Assembly: GCA_934047225.1 (NCBI GenBank)
Contig: OW203984.1
Coordinates: 4,597,201-4,661,200, forward strand
Direction of reading: 5' to 3'
From: Ypsolopha sequella
Lineage: Eukaryota > Arthropoda > Insecta > Lepidoptera > Ypsolophidae
DNA length: 64,000 bases
In this document: piece after piece, positions 1-11,291 of the stretch
Position numbering within the stretch: position 1 is the stretch's first letter
How the letters are laid out: the number at the start of each line of letters is the position of its first letter
The notes under the pieces: generated by a model
Seen by the model: only the letters and a program-made list of their open reading frames with translations
What the model was told of the DNA's origin: nothing
Databases searched by the model: none
Position numbers and translations under genes: made by a program

Positions 1-556
1 GTAATCTAGATGTTAAGGGTGGAACAATCGCGGATTGCGTATATTTAGCTCAATTTGTTTGTTGCCCAAACTAAACTAGCAACCAGAAAACTCTGGGAAA
101 GTCTGTCTTAAAAGAAATCTTAAAGTTCACACGTTTAAGTCCAAGTTAAAAAAACATCTTTTTGACAAACAAAAGCAAGAAAGCCGTTAAAATTTTTTTT
201 TAATGTTCAATTTGTTTAAGTTATAACCTAATGTTATTTTTCAATAGTGGTTTTAATTTAAAATTTATTTTTGTTTCTTCAAAATTGTAATTTGGTGGGT
301 ATTTATATATATTTTATTGTTATGTTGTAGTTACTCGTATATTGTGTATCACCTATCGAACTTTATGTTTAATTGTAGATGATACAGGATCAGCTGGAAA
401 TCAGCTGTGTGTATACATATTTTACCATGCTCACAGCACAAGCTGAGCTGTCTCCTTTTTGTTTAATGTTTTATTGTGTATAGTTATGTTGTGTTACTTT
501 TATGTGTTTTTTTTTAGACAAATAAACTTTTTCTATTCTTTCTATTCTATTCTAAA
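1..556 (+). mobile_element. LINE 3' end fragment
   Basis: The frame ending with the TAA near 185 reads as the C-terminus of a non-LTR reverse transcriptase: a lysine-rich stretch ending FKSKLKKHLFDKQ, a familiar LINE terminus. It is followed by about 370 bp of AT-rich 3' UTR, an AATAAA-like signal at about 521 and a short TTCTA-type repeat tail ending near 556. An in-frame stop before the fragment and its small size show it is dead. Jockey/CR1-like ancestry is likely but not certain. Confidence 0.55.
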
Positions 557-1318
557 TATATATTTAATTAGTCACATATTCGTTAACGATCATACGTTTA
601 TAAATTATCAAATATTTTATATCTTTACCTCCAAAAAATCCAACTAAAACTACTTACCTAATATCATTATTTACACAATATTCGCTCGGAAACGGTGTAG
701 GCGTTTCAAATGAATTCTTCACAGAAAAAAAGATAACTTTATTATCTACAAACGTAACTTTTTAATTTATTTTTATGTTAGTTTTAACATGGTGATTAGT
801 ATATTTAATTATCATTTATCGCTTTTTTACCGCCTGCGTTGCGCTGCGCTGCGCCCTTTGGCCATTGAATTCTCGATCTTTTCCATCTGTTTTAATAGTT
901 ATAGTTCGAAGGTCAAATACTCAAGAGCATTGGCGATATTTCAGCCTTAACAGGGGGCGGATGGTGTAACAGGGAAGAGAAGCGCGTGCGCGTGCAACGT
1001 GATGCGTCACTCACCGACAGTTGCAGCCGCGCATTTGAACGTATCAAGCCCCCGCCAACAGAGCCGCATTATAGGATGTGGAGGCCTCTGGACAACAACG
1101 AAGTAGAGGCACCTTCTTTGATTCAAGATCGATCATATATCAGCTGTTTCCATAAGTGCTCATTAAGTATTACTATAACAAAAAACAAAACTAACTTTTG
1201 TGGGAGCCCCTCTCTTGTGGAGGCCCCGGGGCTGTAGCCCCGCTTGCCCTAAATCCGGCCCTGCCCGCCAACGTTTGTCGCACCACATGACGTGCAAGAT
1301 CTTGTCTATCTATAGCCC
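557..1318. other. Non-coding spacer ending in a repeat terminus
   Basis: No gene is seen. The first part is AT-rich. From about 900 to 1262 the sequence looks like one end of an interspersed repeat in minus orientation: read on the minus strand it begins CAGGGCCGGATTTAGGGC and has a GC-rich head. The other end of that element was not located. Confidence 0.35.
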
Positions 1319-1612
1319 CTAAACATGAATGTCTCTTTCATAAAGGTCAGCGAGCGCGCTTTTATCCAAGACGACTCTTTTACAGAACTTCATCTTGGAG
1401 ACCAAGCTACTCTTGTACTTCTCTTCGTCCTGCGCCAACATCTCCTTGAACTGGGGCGCGGTGATCAGGTTCGCGAAGAACTTGCGGTTGTTCGTGTACC
1501 TCGGCACTGCGCCCACCGTTGTCCGGAACGGGTCATTGAGGTACTTCGCTGGGTAGTCGAAAATGAACCTGGCGGGATAAAATCGTAAGTGTTGAGACCC
1601 TTGACCATGGTC
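1319..1612 (-). pseudogene. Unidentified protein-like relic, about 95 codons
   Basis: On the minus strand an open frame of about 95 codons runs from about 1610 to a stop near 1319 and looks like real protein rather than random AT-rich translation. It has mixed composition, GC-rich third positions, and segments such as RFIFDYPAKYLNDPFR and KFFANLITAPQFKEML. There is no start codon at the left edge of the coding sense, where a palindromic MITE begins at 1622, so it is a fragment. I do not recognise the family. It could be a captured exon of a host gene or part of an old transposon protein. Confidence 0.35.
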
Positions 1613-1621
1613 TTATTTACG

Positions 1622-1888
1622 ATATAAGGTCTTTCAATTTAAATTGAAAGTAATTTAGGAGGTGAAACAGTATCGTTAATACATCACATTCCACTGCAAA
1701 GTTATTTTTTTTGCGCGAACTTTTTCTTCACTTGTCCATACAAACTGAGTCAGCTGATCGGACCACTTATACTGAGAAGCGAAAAAAAAATTCGCGCAAA
1801 AAAAAGTGCTTTGCAGCGGAATGTGATGTATTAACGATACTGAATCTCCTCCTAAATTACTTTCAATTTAAATTGAAAGACCTTATAT
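1622..1888. mobile_element. Palindromic MITE, copy 1
   Basis: A 267-bp near-complete inverted repeat. It begins ATATAAGGTCTTTCAATTT and ends with the complement, with arms extending almost to the centre (for example TAATACATCACATTCC on the left against its complement on the right). A second copy is at 27205-27465. No coding capacity, so it needs a transposase from elsewhere. Confidence 0.8.
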
Positions 1889-2447
1889 ATTGAGCCTATT
1901 GCACGATTGATTTATGGAGTAGATACATGTAAGGAGCCTCCCCAAGTGGCGTAAACTTATTATTCCAAATAAGCTTGGCGTACCCTGCACTAATCAGACC
2001 CAACGAACTGACAACATTTTATCCTTTTACTTGAAACCTTTTCTAATGCGTATGCAGAGACGTGTTTTGGTTTTCTACGCCCCGGGCGAATACGATTGGG
2101 CCGCCCCCCTTAACCAACTGGCGAGGGAAAAAAAGGGAGTGCGTACGGGTGAGCCGCCAAATACGTATTTTTTTAATGTAAGTTTGTTAAAATTGCTAAA
2201 GATTCTAAATTACGAAACTGAAGGGCCGCCCCTTGGGACAGGGCCGCCCCGGGCGATCGCCCGAATGACCCTATGGAGAATACGTTACTGTGCGCATGGT
2301 CTCTTGAATTCCATCTAAGCATCGAAATAATTATAAATATTTCGATGCATCTAAGTCATTGACTTCAGATAACATATATCACTCCAACTGACCCTAAGAA
2401 AATATGTTTGAAATACATACGGGGGTATATTTGGAATCCGTGCGAGA
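1889..2447. other. Non-coding spacer
   Basis: No gene is seen. A GC-rich patch at about 2080-2270 holds repeated GGGCCGCCCC-type motifs and resembles the end of a decayed DNA transposon, but no matching terminus was found. Confidence 0.3.
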
Positions 2448-2921
2448 TTAAGGCGATTACCATCGCCAAATTAGCAGCTCGATATTTGTCACTACAAATA
2501 TGAACGGAAACGACATTGAAATAACGTTCATATCAGCGCGCAATGCATAGTGGCTGTTACGACGCTCGCTGCGTCCTTGATAGGGCGAAATAGGAGAAAA
2601 TTATACTTTTCACTTGGATGTCATTACTCGATTGAATAATCTTATGTTAAGTTTATAGCTATAAAGTTGATCTATTTATCAAAGCATAGATGAATTCAAT
2701 CGGCCCAGCCACTCAGGAGCAGTAGGGAATTTGAGGTCAAAAAACACCATTCAGTAAAAAAATAATTCATGTAGAAGTTTTGGTGGTATGAAAAAGAAAA
2801 ATGTTGCATATGTTGTGTAAGAGTTGATTATTCATGATACATTTTTTCAATATTTTTGGTTTGGCCATAAACGAGGAGTAGGCTTTAGAAAGTACCCATT
2901 TGGCAATAGTAAGGCCCTTAA
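2448..2921 (+). repeat. TTAAGGCG interspersed repeat, copy 1
   Basis: This 474-bp unit begins TTAAGGCGATTACCATCGCC and ends AAGGCCCTTAA, giving short terminal inverted repeats around TTAA. The same sequence occurs in the opposite orientation at 43671-44134, collinear over its whole length with many substitutions. TTAA ends suggest a piggyBac-type non-autonomous element; that is inference. Confidence 0.65.
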
Positions 2922-2925
2922 TTGA

Positions 2926-3376
2926 TTAGGGGATTTAAAAAGGCCGACTTGGGTGAATTATAAAATGATTTGAAAGTAGGTCTTTCTCTGCATACGGCAA
3001 GGCTTAAATAATGTCCAAAGCAAATAAGGAGGGAGAGAAGTTTTAGATTGGAGGAGTATCCATTCCCGGCTACAATACCAGTCTACAGGTCCTCTAAAAA
3101 GGCTGCTTTGGATGAATCATATTATGATTCCGTTCTAATGCCGTCTCTTTTGCACGCGAGAAAAAACTCTGACTTCATCCTACTTTCAAATCATTTCATA
3201 ATTCACCCAAGTAGGCCTTTTTAGATCCCCTGGTCCTCTAAAAAGGCCATTTTGCATGAATCACATTATGATTCGGTTTTATAGCCGTCTCTTTTGCACG
3301 CGTGAAAAAACTTTGACTCTATCCTACTTAAAAATAATTTTATGATTCACCCAAGTCGGCCTTTTTAGATCCCCTG
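2926..3376. mobile_element. Cluster of 145-bp MITEs
   Basis: Two copies of the same short element lie head to tail at about 3087-3231 and 3232-3376. Each begins GGTCCTCTAAAAAGGC and ends GCCTTTTTAGATCCCC, an imperfect terminal inverted repeat. The end of a further copy in inverse orientation is at 2931-2990. Another full copy is at 10906-11052. No coding capacity. Confidence 0.7.
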
Positions 3377-3391
3377 AACAGACATCCAGTG

Positions 3392-3523
3392 GCCGCTCCC
3401 CATTCTCGACGAGACTCTCGCCTGAAGGGGAAAAAACTATACAAGTCGAAACGCAATAGAGTCCTTTACTCATATAGCTTTGTTCCCTTCATGACGAGAG
3501 TCTCACCGAGAATGTGGAGCGGC
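3392..3523. repeat. Foldback repeat
   Basis: Arms of about 30 bp beginning GCCGCTCCCCATTCTCG and ending with the near-perfect complement GAGAATGTGGAGCGGC enclose about 70 bp. It abuts the MITE cluster. No open frame. Confidence 0.6.
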
Positions 3524-4525
3524 TTTTAGCTTGACATTGTTAGTGCGAATTTGGCTCAGTATTTGATAGGCCATAATTTGGGCTAGATTTGTGATCATTC
3601 TACCTTGTTTGAACCACGATGATGGCGGACGCGAATAATTAGCGAATAATTGCAACTCCAGTAAATACGTGCCGATTGTGACGTAACAACACATTGGTTG
3701 TTACTACAACACGAAATAACTGTTTTGGGAACATTTCGGAGAGTACGTACTTAAATCGGCTAGTTGATCATCTCGTGACTTTAGAGGAATTCGCTGCCGT
3801 TTGAAGATTCCCCTCGGAATTGTACACATATAGTTTATTTATATAAACCCTCCTTTATCTGGGGACTAAATGCTACACACTGTCCCCGACGCATCTACAT
3901 GTGGGTGAACTAAAATAATAAATTGATATAAACTTTATGAATATAAAGTCCAGTCAAATTATTCGTAACGGACCGGTAAATTTGAAACGGCTGTATTGGG
4001 GCATTCAGGTGTGTGGTATCCTCGATTGCTGACTGGACTTATCGGAAATTTAAGCCATGAAAATAAAAGTAACGGACCGAGTCGGACTTAGTGCGAATTT
4101 GAGTTCCATTTGGGAATATTATTGGGGATAATTGGAGCGGTCATATTGTAGAAGTTTGAAATTTGTGTCCGCCCGCGGACTTTTGCGGACGCGATACAGC
4201 CACGCGGTGATCGACCGGGGACGCCACGTGCACAAAATCGATATTTTGCAAGATTCAAATATTTTTTTTGTTTGTATGCGCCTACAAAATTAATGGTAAT
4301 TCATATCAAAAGAAAGAGTTGCTTAAGAACAGGTGTTATTTTTTTTCATGATTTAATTTAATTTACCTAACTTAAGGCGATATGTAAAAGTTTTAGCGTC
4401 CATTTTACTCCATATGCGAAAAAATCCTCAGTGCGAGAGGGATGGATTCGAGGAAAAGTAGCAAAAAGTTGGTTTTTTATTAATATAAAATATACTAAAG
4501 TTGCTATCAAAATTTCGTTTAACCA
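3524..4525. other. Non-coding spacer
   Basis: No gene is seen. At 4374 there is a TTAAGGCGATATG motif and at about 4430 a CTCAGTGCGAGAGGGATGG motif. Both recur elsewhere in the window (14681, 26640, 36060), so this is probably a decayed member of another TTAA-ended repeat family. Confidence 0.3.
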
Positions 4526-4762
4526 GCCCCCCTATTCTGTATCTTTAGTTGCCAACTGCACTAGGTGCCTATCATCAAAAACATAGATAAAAACTGAAAT
4601 TTCAAAATTGCCTTTAGTGGGTATTGAACTTTTAACGAACTGTGTCGTCACTTCAAGTGCGAACATATCCTTGGGAAATCGGAATTCGATGGTATATCTA
4701 TGTTTTTGATGATAGACACCCCGTGCAGAAGGCAACTAGAGATACATACTCGTAATAGGCCC
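4526..4762. mobile_element. Palindromic MITE
   Basis: An inverted repeat of about 237 bp. The arms share TTGCC, CTATCATCAAAAACATAGAT and a terminal CCTATT. No coding capacity. Confidence 0.6.
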
Positions 4763-5424
4763 GCAGGTCCTAGATACTGTTACAATCCATCTAATAAAAT
4801 ATAATTGCAGTCATTCCAAATTGTCAAACCAGGAGAATTGGTTTCGAAAAAGACCTCATTTCAATAAATATTTCTATCGAGCTGAATTTCTCCAATCACG
4901 TTTCTGTTCTAACAGATCCCTAGAAAAAGAATCCAAAAATAATTTACTATTTTATCAAAATAATACATTATTTACTGAAGTAGATATGTAAAAGTATGTA
5001 AAAGTAACGATTTTTTTCCGTAGCGCCTTAAACACGCACCAAACATATCTCTGTTTTCGATTATTACGGTGTCTGTTATGTTTGAACATTCAGTACGTGA
5101 AACCTATTAAAAAATCCATAAACTCTTTAAGGTCTAATTGTTCACATACTTTGAATTCAAGTATGTCCGTGCTATTTCTTTTCATAATGATTTCCTTTCA
5201 TTAATTATGTCGCACTTTGTGCAAATTTCGTTATTCTTTATTATACACAGAAAAACAGATAGTCATTTAATAAATTAGAAGGTATATACACAGGTGAGCT
5301 TATCTTTAAAACGAAATTTCCTTAAGCAAACCTAAGCGGGAAAGGAAAATTTTAATAAAATAATTAATCATACATACGTGTACCACAATAAGATATCGTA
5401 AATAAAATGAAATATATATCCATC

Positions 5425-5562
5425 CATCCATCCATCAGCCTAGTTCGTCCACTGCTAGACATAACCCTTTCGAGGACTTTGCAACTCCCGGCGGTCATCC
5501 TGGAAGAATTGCCCATACTCATACACGCTGGACAGGCGGGTTGGTGAGCGCGGTGCCGGAAA
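5425..5562 (-). mobile_element. RTE-like LINE tail, copy 1
   Basis: On the minus strand this is a LINE 3' UTR ending in a (GGAT)n microsatellite, seen on the plus strand as CCATCCATCCATCCATCAG. It contains the block with GTCCACTGCTAGACATAA and CGGCGGTCATCCTGGAAGA, which recurs at 9508-9660, 33040-33200 and 49826-49990. Assignment to an RTE-like clade rests on the short-repeat tail and on similarity to the coding fragment at 45430-45795. Confidence 0.6.
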
Positions 5563-5742
5563 CCACGAAATCTCAAAAAAAAAATCTGCCCTTCCATACA
5601 TTTCGGCCGAGCGGCATTGCATTTTCCTATGAAGCGAGTAATTCTTTTTTTCGATATACATGATTTGTGCCATAGTAAAAGTTGTTCTATTCCATTTACT
5701 GAATAAGCTCTTCAAACTTACACCTTTCTGTAACACGTTGTA
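5562..5742. mobile_element. Half of a palindromic MITE (family TACAAGGTGTAACAG)
   Basis: This is the right two thirds of the family seen complete at 41001-41267 and 46661-46925. It shares the AAAGTTGTTCTATTCCATT and GAATAAGCTCTTCAAA segments and the terminal CTGTAACACGTTGTA. The LINE tail on its left replaces the missing arm. Confidence 0.6.
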
Positions 5743-6125
5743 TATAGTTTACATAAATTGTAAAATATAAACTTAAATTTCCTATAATTTGACTACAAAA
5801 AACGTATTGTTTTGGAACAAAATATGGATCAAGGTAATACAAATTATACACAAACGACATAAAGAAAAAGGGTCATATAACTAAAGGAGGGTTTATTTTA
5901 TCTTAATTTTAAACAAAAATTAAAAGCGTCAATAAATGACGAACTATAATGTTTATAATGGAAAGCACGACGACATTTTCTTCAGTTCCTGTCAGGATGT
6001 TCCTGTTCCTGATGTGTGGATGTTGTTAATTTTTATGTGACCTCCCATTCTAACACAGATTTTTGTCTCTTTCTCCTCTCGTCCCATTGATAACTCAAAA
6101 ATTAGAACTCTATCTGTTGCACAAC

Positions 6126-6310
6126 CAAGGGCGGATCCAGCCTGAGTGCCTTGGGGGGGTCACAGGCTCCGAATTAGTATATATTATATTAATATATATT
6201 AAATTTTGTGTAATTTTAAGTAAATTTAGCGTCTTTGTATAGAAAAAAAAAGTTGAACTAGGCCCAGGGGGGGTCATGACCCGCATGAACACCCCCTGGA
6301 TCCGCCGTTG
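6126..6310. mobile_element. Short hAT-type MITE
   Basis: A 185-bp element bounded by CAAGGGCGGATCCAG and CTGGATCCGCCGTTG. It is flanked by an 8-bp target duplication, TGCACAAC at 6118-6125 and TGCACAGC at 6311-6318 (one mismatch). The 8-bp duplication is typical of hAT transposons. No coding capacity. Confidence 0.75.
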
Positions 6311-7857
6311 TGCACAGCAGAACGATGATTCTGGCGTGTGCGCAAAAATTGCAAAAGCAGAAAAATCAATCATTTCCGTAAAAAATCTTTGGTAAAATCA
6401 CTCGAAATCTGCCACAGCAAATTTTTTCGCACTTGCCAGAATCGCAGTCCAGGTCGCAAGCCTTAAATATGCATTTTTAACAAGGGTACGTTAAATAATT
6501 CGCTGTTGTTCGGCACATTTTCGTTAGAATTTTTCTACAGATATCTTTTTTCAACGTTTTGGGTACATACAGAAAAAAATGATTTTGATACAATAAAATC
6601 AAAATTCCGTACCTTCCTCCCTACCGTTAAAACATCGAAAACATGGTAAGTTTCGGTAGAAATATCTCAAGAACTGAAGAACTTTGATCAAAAACAGAAA
6701 TACCGTGTAGCTATGTATAGGAAAAAATGCGTAGGGTGAATGAAAAATTTAAATTGTTTAAAAAAACGTCAAAAAAAAAGGAGGGGCAAAACCCCTTCGA
6801 TGGTTGAGTTTGTTTGAAAAAAATTAGTAGTTTTTTTTTTGCCTATTTTTTTTGTAGAATTGTATACTTATAATACATTTCTTATAATCCCCTCCCCCCA
6901 AATATCAAGTTGAAACATTAATTGTTATTTTCTATTAATTTCAACACAAACAATGAAGGAATTATACAACTGATTCGTAGTTAAAATCCATTTATTATCA
7001 GATACGAACAAATAGGTAGCGCTTTGAGATAGGTCAGTATTGATTTCGATCCCCGGCTAGGGTAAGCCTTTTGTCAAAAATCTTTGAATGCAGTTTTTAT
7101 TTTCCCTAAAATCGATGACGAGAGACCTTTGAGCAAATTTCTGGAGCTACTATAGTTTAGTTAGATTTCCCCATACTGACCCATCTCAACCCGTGTACAC
7201 CCTGTATATTATTGGCTCAGCTGTGGTTCGTGACCAGCATCTCATGTTATAAATAATAATAAATAAATTCATTTTTGACCATAAACTGTCCTTAACCCAA
7301 TACAATTCATTATGAATTTATAAACATGTCTTTAATATCAAGGGATTTTGCTACATATTTAGTCCAAATTTCGATCCATATACCTCTAGCCAACATGACT
7401 GAAAAAGTTCGTGTTTTCTCTGGTAGGGAGGGATTAAGTAGTCCACATCTCTGAAAAAAGTAAGGCTGTCAATGTTTACAGTTCAATCGACGAAGGGGTT
7501 GGAGAAGGTATTTACAATACTTCCTCTTTCTTTGAAACTTTGCAATACAACTGAATTATAGGGTGATTTATTTTTTGTTAAAGTCAGAAATCTACATTGA
7601 AATTGATTAATGATAAAGTAAATTTTCTCAGGGCTCCGCCCACGCTGATAGGTTATCATATCAAACTTCAAAACAACTTGTATCGTAGTCACAACTTTAT
7701 TGAGTTTTTGAATTTTCATCATAGGGCATTGAAAATATACCCGAGAATTTATAAAAAAATATAATTGTGCATATGTTTAAGATTATTATTATTTCACATT
7801 TTAAGGTTCACAAAAAATATGTTTTCACAATCCATTAACACATATTACTTTAGGTGA
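6311..7857. other. Non-coding spacer
   Basis: About 1.5 kb with no gene and no clear repeat boundaries. It has several homopolymer runs. Short frames here are AT-rich chance translations. Confidence 0.4.
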
Positions 7858-8180
7858 CACATATGACAAAATTGACAGATGTAAAAAGTGACAGATGTCC
7901 AAAGTGACAGATCGCAAAAGCAAAAGGTGTCAAAAGTGATAAATATCAAAAGCAACAAGTGTCAAAAATATCCAGATCCCTCGGGAACTAAAAGTGACAG
8001 ATGTCAAAAGTGACAGATCTCAAAAGTGACAGATCTCAAAAGGGACAGATCTCAAAAGTGACAGATCTCAAAAGTGACGGAAGACAAAGGTAACGAATGT
8101 CAAAAGCGACAGATGTCAAAAATGTCCATACCTCTCGAGAACTAAAAGTGACAAATGTCATAAGTAATAGATTTTAAAAG
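7858..8180. repeat. TGACAGAT degenerate minisatellite
   Basis: Roughly 16-bp units with consensus AAAAGTGACAGATGTC repeat about 18 times with drift (AGATCTC, AAATGTC, AACGAATGTC). Two longer interruptions share TCC(A/C)(G/T)A(T)CC(C/T)CTCG(G/A)GAACTAA. No known function. Confidence 0.75.
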
Positions 8181-8321
8181 TACGTCTATCTCTGTCTGCT
8201 GTCTACCTACATCTTTTTGCGACGCCAGCATGTCCGAGATGCAACAACCTTCGCCTTCGCCCGCGTCAAGGAACTGAACGCTAAGCAGATATCTCTGACA
8301 ACGAGAAGGCAGAGTTCAACG

Positions 8322-8700
8322 TTATTTTTTTTCATTTTTTTTTATTGCGTAAACAAACAGTCACGCAGAAACACAATACAGTAAGTTATCTTAACAATTA
8401 AATCGACCTACAGTTTTCCGAATTTACATAAGTGTGATACAAATTTAAAAACTAAAATAATCTAAATTAAGTAAAGGAAAATAATAATAACAAAGTAACT
8501 TATATTAGTGCCTGAAACATTTTCTTGTTGAATGTGTTACAGAAAATATCAACATCAACTAGCCTGTTGTTATAAAGTTTACATGCACGTCTGATAAAAC
8601 GATTCTGACCATACGATGTGCGGTTAGTGGATAAAGAAAATAGCTCTTTCATACGAGATGCCCTACGAGGAATTTTAAAAATAAACTAAAGCAGTTCTTA
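8322..8700 (-). mobile_element. LINE 3' end fragment
   Basis: On the minus strand from about 8690 to 8517 the translation reads as the C-terminal tail of a non-LTR reverse transcriptase, with segments PRRASRMKELFSLSTNRTSYG and RRACKLYNNRLVD. A 3' UTR follows, ending in a run of A near 8322. It is 5'-truncated and inactive. Confidence 0.6.
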
Positions 8701-8780
8701 TTAGATAGGTGCTTGTACTCTGTTGATGACTTGTAAACATTTTGAGATTTTGTTCGTTTAGTTTAGTTAATATTGGTATC

Positions 8781-8921
8781 GATTCGGCGCAACACAACTG
8801 ACAAGACTAACCTTATTTTGAGCGTCCCGCCTTTGTCTTTTCGATACAGAAAGAAAAGGACAGAACACTTAAATTAAGTTTAGTCCTGTTAATTAAGTCA
8901 AGTTGTGTTGCGCCGAATTGG
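8781..8921. mobile_element. Palindromic MITE
   Basis: About 140 bp bounded by ATTCGGCGCAACACAACTGAC and its near complement GTCAAGTTGTGTTGCGCCGAAT. Flanks TTGGTATC and TTGGTGTT could be an imperfect 8-bp target duplication. No coding capacity. Confidence 0.65.
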
Positions 8922-8929
8922 TGTTATTG

Positions 8930-9115
8930 TTAGTTTTACTAAGAACGTGACATATTTTTTTTTATTGTTATTAGTATATTAGTATTGCAATTTTATAATT
9001 TTTATTCTGTGTAAGACTTTAAGTTCATACCTAGTATATAAGAATAATTTCAAATGCAATTTTATTGTTAATGAATTAAATAAATGAAATGAAATGAAAT
9101 AAAATGAAATTTTAA
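8930..9115 (+). mobile_element. LINE 3' UTR with (GAAAT)n tail
   Basis: AT-rich sequence ending in five to six pentamers of the form ATGAA at 9085-9110, as many LINEs end. No coding part survives, so the family cannot be named. Confidence 0.35.
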
Positions 9116-9507
9116 AGTTTATGGTACATCTACCAATACACCCGCGGCAGAGGGTGCGACAGGGAGCCGACTTTGAAGCTTTTTTATCTCTTTTTTATTA
9201 CTTTTCTATTTTCAAAAATCGTCCTGGTGAATATACTCTTAGTAACAATTCTTTTAAAAAATATATCAAATAAAACGTTTTACGGTGCCAAATTATCAAC
9301 CGTTTTTGAAAGTTTCATTTTATTTTCGAAAAAGATTTATTTTTCGTAAAAAGACCTCGTAAAATAAATGCTACATAATGTTTTTATGACAAAAATCTCA
9401 CAGCATGCAGTATGTTCAACTACTTTGTAATTTTACGCAATTTAAACCTAAAATAAATATAAACAATCGAAGTATTAGCTTATTTAAGTTTTTTATATTT
9501 CATACAA

Positions 9508-9660
9508 TTCCATCCATCAGCCTAGTTCGTCCACTGCTGGACATAAGCCTTTCCAGGACTTTGCCACTCCCGGCGGTCATCCTGGAAGAATTGTCCATAC
9601 TCACACACCCTGGGCAGGCGCGCGGTGCCGGAACCCTCGCACCAGTGACGCCACTTTTAT
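9508..9660 (-). mobile_element. RTE-like LINE tail, copy 2
   Basis: The same 3' UTR block as at 5425-5562, with the conserved GTCCACTGCTGGACATAA and CTCGCACCAGTGACGCC segments, in minus orientation. It is truncated at about 9655. Confidence 0.6.
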
Positions 9661-10682
9661 ACGATTATTTAGTTTTAAATTAAAAATAACTTTTTTGTTA
9701 TTTAAGTTTTGTTAATATATTAACAACTATCTAAATAAAAAAATCTAAGTATTATGAAATAATGCACTTACTGTTGCAATGGCATTTTTGTTTCAATACA
9801 TATTAAGAATAAATTGAAGAATGTGCTCATTATTTTCTTTGCGTGCTGCATTGCTGCCATTATTTTTTTCTCCTTTAGAGCGTCATTGTCATCCTGAGAA
9901 CTGTAAACACAATAAATAAATGGTAGTGTACTCTAGTACGGTAAGATGCGGTGTCGTCAATTGAAAAAAAAACCCAGCCAAGTGCGAGTCAGACTCGCGT
10001 ATCTAGGGTGCCGTATTGTGGATAATTAATTTAATTTTGTTATATTTTTCGTGAATTTCTCAACCGCTTTATTTTTCCTGTAATTTTTACGTAAGCACAT
10101 ATTACCATGATCTTTTTTATGTTTTATAAAAATAATTTTCATTAACGAAATAAATAAATTGAGTAAAATAAATAATTTAATGACGAAATCAATTTTGATT
10201 TTTCATGTAAATCTTTTATGATTATGTGCTCGAAAACCTTTGAGTATTGTTTAAATGCTCTAAGTCAAAAATCGACAAATATTAGATGCTTCAACAACAC
10301 AAAGGAAATTAAAAAATTTACAAATATTACTGACTTTCATTTGATTGCCCACCAATTTGTTCAAATCTCCCGAGTTGGTTCTTTCGAGAGTTGGCAACCC
10401 TACTGACACATCTCAATGCGCTACCCGCGCTACGCAATTTGAACTATTTTGGATATGTAGTAATAAAAACTCAAATATCACTAATTTAGTTGCAAAAAAG
10501 CAGCACCAACCTACTCATTAACGTATCTTATATGAAAAAGTATATTTTTTTTGTAATTTGTAGAACTAAAATAAATGGTCCAAAATTTATTGCTGCTTTT
10601 TTATTAAAGAGGTCCTTAAAATTGTGCTTGATTTCCCAAGGGGTCCGTGGACAAAAAAGGTTAAGAAACGCTGCTGTAGAGG
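9661..10682. other. Non-coding spacer
   Basis: No gene. At about 9972-10015 lies the head of a repeat (CCAAGTGCGAGTCAGACTCG) whose fuller copies are at 12757-13680 and 48655-49527. At 10638-10680 a hAT-like terminus (GGGGTCCGTGGAC...TTAAGAAACGCTG) is seen without a partner. Confidence 0.4.
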
Positions 10683-10905
10683 AATCATAACATAAGTTAG
10701 GAAATTATACTAACTACTATTATGACAAAGATCACTATCATAACCCCATGCTTTAGTATCATTTAAGTAATTATTTATTTTATAATATGCCTTCCTCAAT
10801 AGGCTCTGTTTAACCTTATTCTCTGACAAAGCAAGGACCTCCTTTGGAAGTTTGTTGTAAAATCTTATACCATGTCCCACGAAAGAGGTAACCACGTTGG
10901 CGAGT
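10683..10905 (-). mobile_element. CR1/Jockey-group LINE fragment, copy 3
   Basis: On the minus strand this encodes a variant of the last 60 residues of the LINE at 16816-20265, sharing SFVGHGIRFYNKLPKEVL and LLRKAYYKIN. It is diverged and truncated where the MITE at 10906 begins, so it is an older insertion of the same family. Confidence 0.75.
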
Positions 10906-11052
10906 CTGGTCCTCTAAAAAGGCCGCTTTGGATGAATCATATTATGATTCCGTTCTAATGTCGTGTCTTTTGCACGCGTGAAAAAACTCTGACTCCATCC
11001 GACTTTCAAATAATTTTATGATTCACCCAAGTCAGCCTTTTTAGATCCCCTG
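10906..11052. mobile_element. 145-bp MITE, further copy
   Basis: Near-identical to the tandem pair at 3087-3376, from GGTCCTCTAAAAAGGC to GCCTTTTTAGATCCCCTG. It is inserted at the edge of a LINE fragment. Confidence 0.75.
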
Positions 11053-11291
11053 TTCGGTACAAAATGTAAAACCATTACAAACCTGCCTTTCGAAATTAAT
11101 ACTGCCATGATTATTAACAGGAGAATGTTTAATGTGTTTTCAAACATATTTTTATGTACTTTATTATACATAAACAAAGTAAATTACGTATATTGATGAA
11201 AATACGGTTTTAACGTGATATTATTTTGTTGAGTACATGTCACCTTTGTCACCATGCCACACCCGCGCGGCAATAACGGTTTCGTATAAAC

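Noticed and set aside
2031..2318. 95-codon plus frame with GC-rich codons
   Set aside because: Composition is uneven, with GGGCCGCCCC repeats and an AT-rich centre; it looks like decayed transposon termini, not a protein.
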